NCBI RefSeq assembly: GCF_001937665.1
Contig: NZ_MSKL01000025.1
Coordinates: forward strand, 1 to 64,000
From: Actinomyces oris
GTDB taxonomy: Bacteria > Actinomycetota > Actinomycetes > Actinomycetales > Actinomycetaceae
DNA: 64,000 bases
Direction of reading: 5' to 3'
Every line of letters starts with the position of its first letter. Position 1 is the first letter of the stretch. A program made the position numbers and the translations under genes. Positions 62,903 through 64,000 of this stretch are shown one piece after another. Below the pieces are notes generated by a model. That model was not told the DNA's origin. It made no database searches and saw nothing but the letters and a program-made list of their open reading frames with translations.

Positions 62903-64000
62903 ATGAAAGCCCGCGCCTCCTCCCTGGCCGAGGCGCGGGCGCGCCGCACCCGCGTCGTGGCGGTCGGCTGGGGGATCGTGTGGGCCGCCTTCATGGTTCC
63001 GGTCGTCCGGGCGGGCGTGGCACGAGGGTCCCACGGCGGGGTGTGGGGCGCGGTCAGTGCCATCGTCTCCTGCGCATGCCTGTACGCCGCCTGCTCGCTC
63101 AGCGTGAGGCGGGTCCGACAAGGGCTGACCTGGCCCAGCCGCCTGAGCCTGTCGCTGATCGTCGTCGGAGCGCTCACGGCGAGCGGGGCCGCCCTCGGAG
63201 TGGGATCGCCGGGCCTGCAGCCGGTGGTCTTCCTGGCCGTCGTCCTGGCCTTCTCCCTGCCCTGGCAGGCGGCCATCGGACCTATCGCGATCCTGACCGG
63301 CATTCTGTTCCTCATTCCCAGGATGATTCCGTCCTGGTCCGCAAGTGAAGACGCGTGGATCGCTCTGCTCGGCGCGGGCGGCGCCTGCGTCTTCGGGCGC
63401 TACATCATGGAACAGCGGCGTGTGGCCCGTATTCTGGAGCAGCGCACTCATGAGCTGGAGATCAACGAGGAGCGCAACCGCATGGCCCGGGACATGCACG
63501 ACATTTTGGGACACTCGTTGACTGTCATCGCTTTGAAGACCGAGCTCGCCACCAGACTCGTCGACACCGCCTCCGATCAGGTCAAGGCGGAGCTGACCGA
63601 GGTGCAGTCCCTGGCGCGCTCTGCCCTGGCCGACGTGCGTGCCACTGTCAACAGCTACCGCGAGCTGAGCCTGGCCGGCGAGCTGGCCCGGGCCACGAAC
63701 GTCCTGACGTCGGCCGGCGTCCGCGCCGACCTACCGCTGACCGTCGAGGTCGTCGATCCGGAGCTGCGTGAGCTCTTCGCCTGGGTGGTGCGCGAGGGCG
63801 TCACCAACGTCGTGCGTCATGCCCACGCCTCGCACTGCCGGGTGAGCCTGACCGCCGACTCCATCGAGGTGGTCGACGACGGTATCGGGCTCGAATCGTC
63901 TGGCGCCAGTGACGGTCACGGCTTGGAGGGGCTGCGTCAGCGCTGCCAAGACAACGGCGCCGACCTCACCACCGGACACCTTCCAGCGGCAAGGGCACTG
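62903..64000 (+). CDS. DesK-type sensor histidine kinase (cut by window edge)
   Basis: At least 366 residues are visible; the gene runs past the right edge. About five membrane segments (about 15-150) without a large outside loop lead to a HisKA_3 dimerisation domain with the phospho-acceptor His in RMARDMHDILGHSLTVIALK and a HATPase domain beginning EGVTNVVRHAHASHC, with DDGIGL as G1 box. This is the DesK/LiaS-like class that senses membrane state. An in-frame GTG at 62885 is an alternative start. A response regulator probably follows. It is linked with the exporter at 60992-62880. Confidence 0.9.
   Translation, partial: MKARASSLAEARARRTRVVAVGWGIVWAAFMVPVVRAGVARGSHGGVWGAVSAIVSCACLYAACSLSVRRVRQGLTWPSRLSLSLIVVGALTASGAALGVGSPGLQPVVFLAVVLAFSLPWQAAIGPIAILTGILFLIPRMIPSWSASEDAWIALLGAGGACVFGRYIMEQRRVARILEQRTHELEINEERNRMARDMHDILGHSLTVIALKTELATRLVDTASDQVKAELTEVQSLARSALADVRATVNSYRELSLAGELARATNVLTSAGVRADLPLTVEVVDPELRELFAWVVREGVTNVVRHAHASHCRVSLTADSIEVVDDGIGLESSGASDGHGLEGLRQRCQDNGADLTTGHLPAARAL

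Noticed and set aside
1-64000. CRISPR array, insertion sequence, rRNA or tRNA gene
   Set aside because: No spaced identical repeats, transposase motifs or RNA gene cores were found on either strand by reading.

Overview
The window is high-GC actinobacterial chromosome. Gene content and order point to Actinomyces, most likely the oral oris/naeslundii/viscosus group: rimP-nusA-ylxR-infB, a GNAT/ispG/rip1/dxr block, frr-pyrH-tsf-rpsB, a dprA-comM-yraN-DUF2469-rnhB run, two lepB genes around rplS, and trmD-rimM-khpA-rpsP-ffh. The genus is an inference from synteny and protein character, not from a search. I saw no tRNA, rRNA, CRISPR array or transposase.

Layout. 0-4 kb: the leftward rimP-nusA-ylxR-infB operon (infB runs off the left edge), divergent from a lipoprotein and a small membrane protein. 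4-11 kb: proS, then a rightward operon mvk-mvaD-pmk-fni for the lower mevalonate route. 11-24 kb: a TctA-type permease with a small membrane partner, then a leftward housekeeping run (GNAT, ispG, rip1, dxr, DivIVA-like, rlmN, cdsA, frr, pyrH, tsf, rpsB). ispG and dxr belong to the MEP route, so genes of both isoprenoid routes lie within about 11 kb. 24.5-29.2 kb: an M23-type peptidase homologue, a serine-hydrolase-like protein, XerC, an ArsR-type regulator and an EamA transporter.

29.2-47.4 kb is the most unusual part. A promoter-led, mostly overlapping rightward cluster encodes a 2003-residue membrane-anchored cadherin-like/FN3 protein, a MoxR ATPase, a DUF58 protein, a TgpA-type transglutaminase homologue, an RDD-FHA protein, a PP2C phosphatase, an FHA/zinc-ribbon protein, a membrane Ser/Thr kinase and a degenerate-FHA/HTH-like protein. 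This matches in outline the PFNA cluster described in bifidobacteria. Unusual points are Asp at the expected catalytic Cys position of the transglutaminase fold, a kinase activation segment without Thr, and a last FHA-like protein that has lost the usual phosphopeptide contacts. A decayed piece of dprA lies just left of the cluster, while intact dprA lies just right of it. Because xerC and dprA are near neighbours in other actinobacteria, this suggests that the cluster interrupted an ancestral xerC-dprA neighbourhood.

47.4-60.6 kb: leftward competence, secretion and translation genes (dprA, comM, yraN, DUF2469, rnhB, lepB, rplS, lepB, trmD fused to a GNAT domain, rimM, khpA, rpsP, ffh). 61-64 kb: a rightward ABC exporter (ATPase and permease) followed by a DesK-type histidine kinase cut by the right edge.
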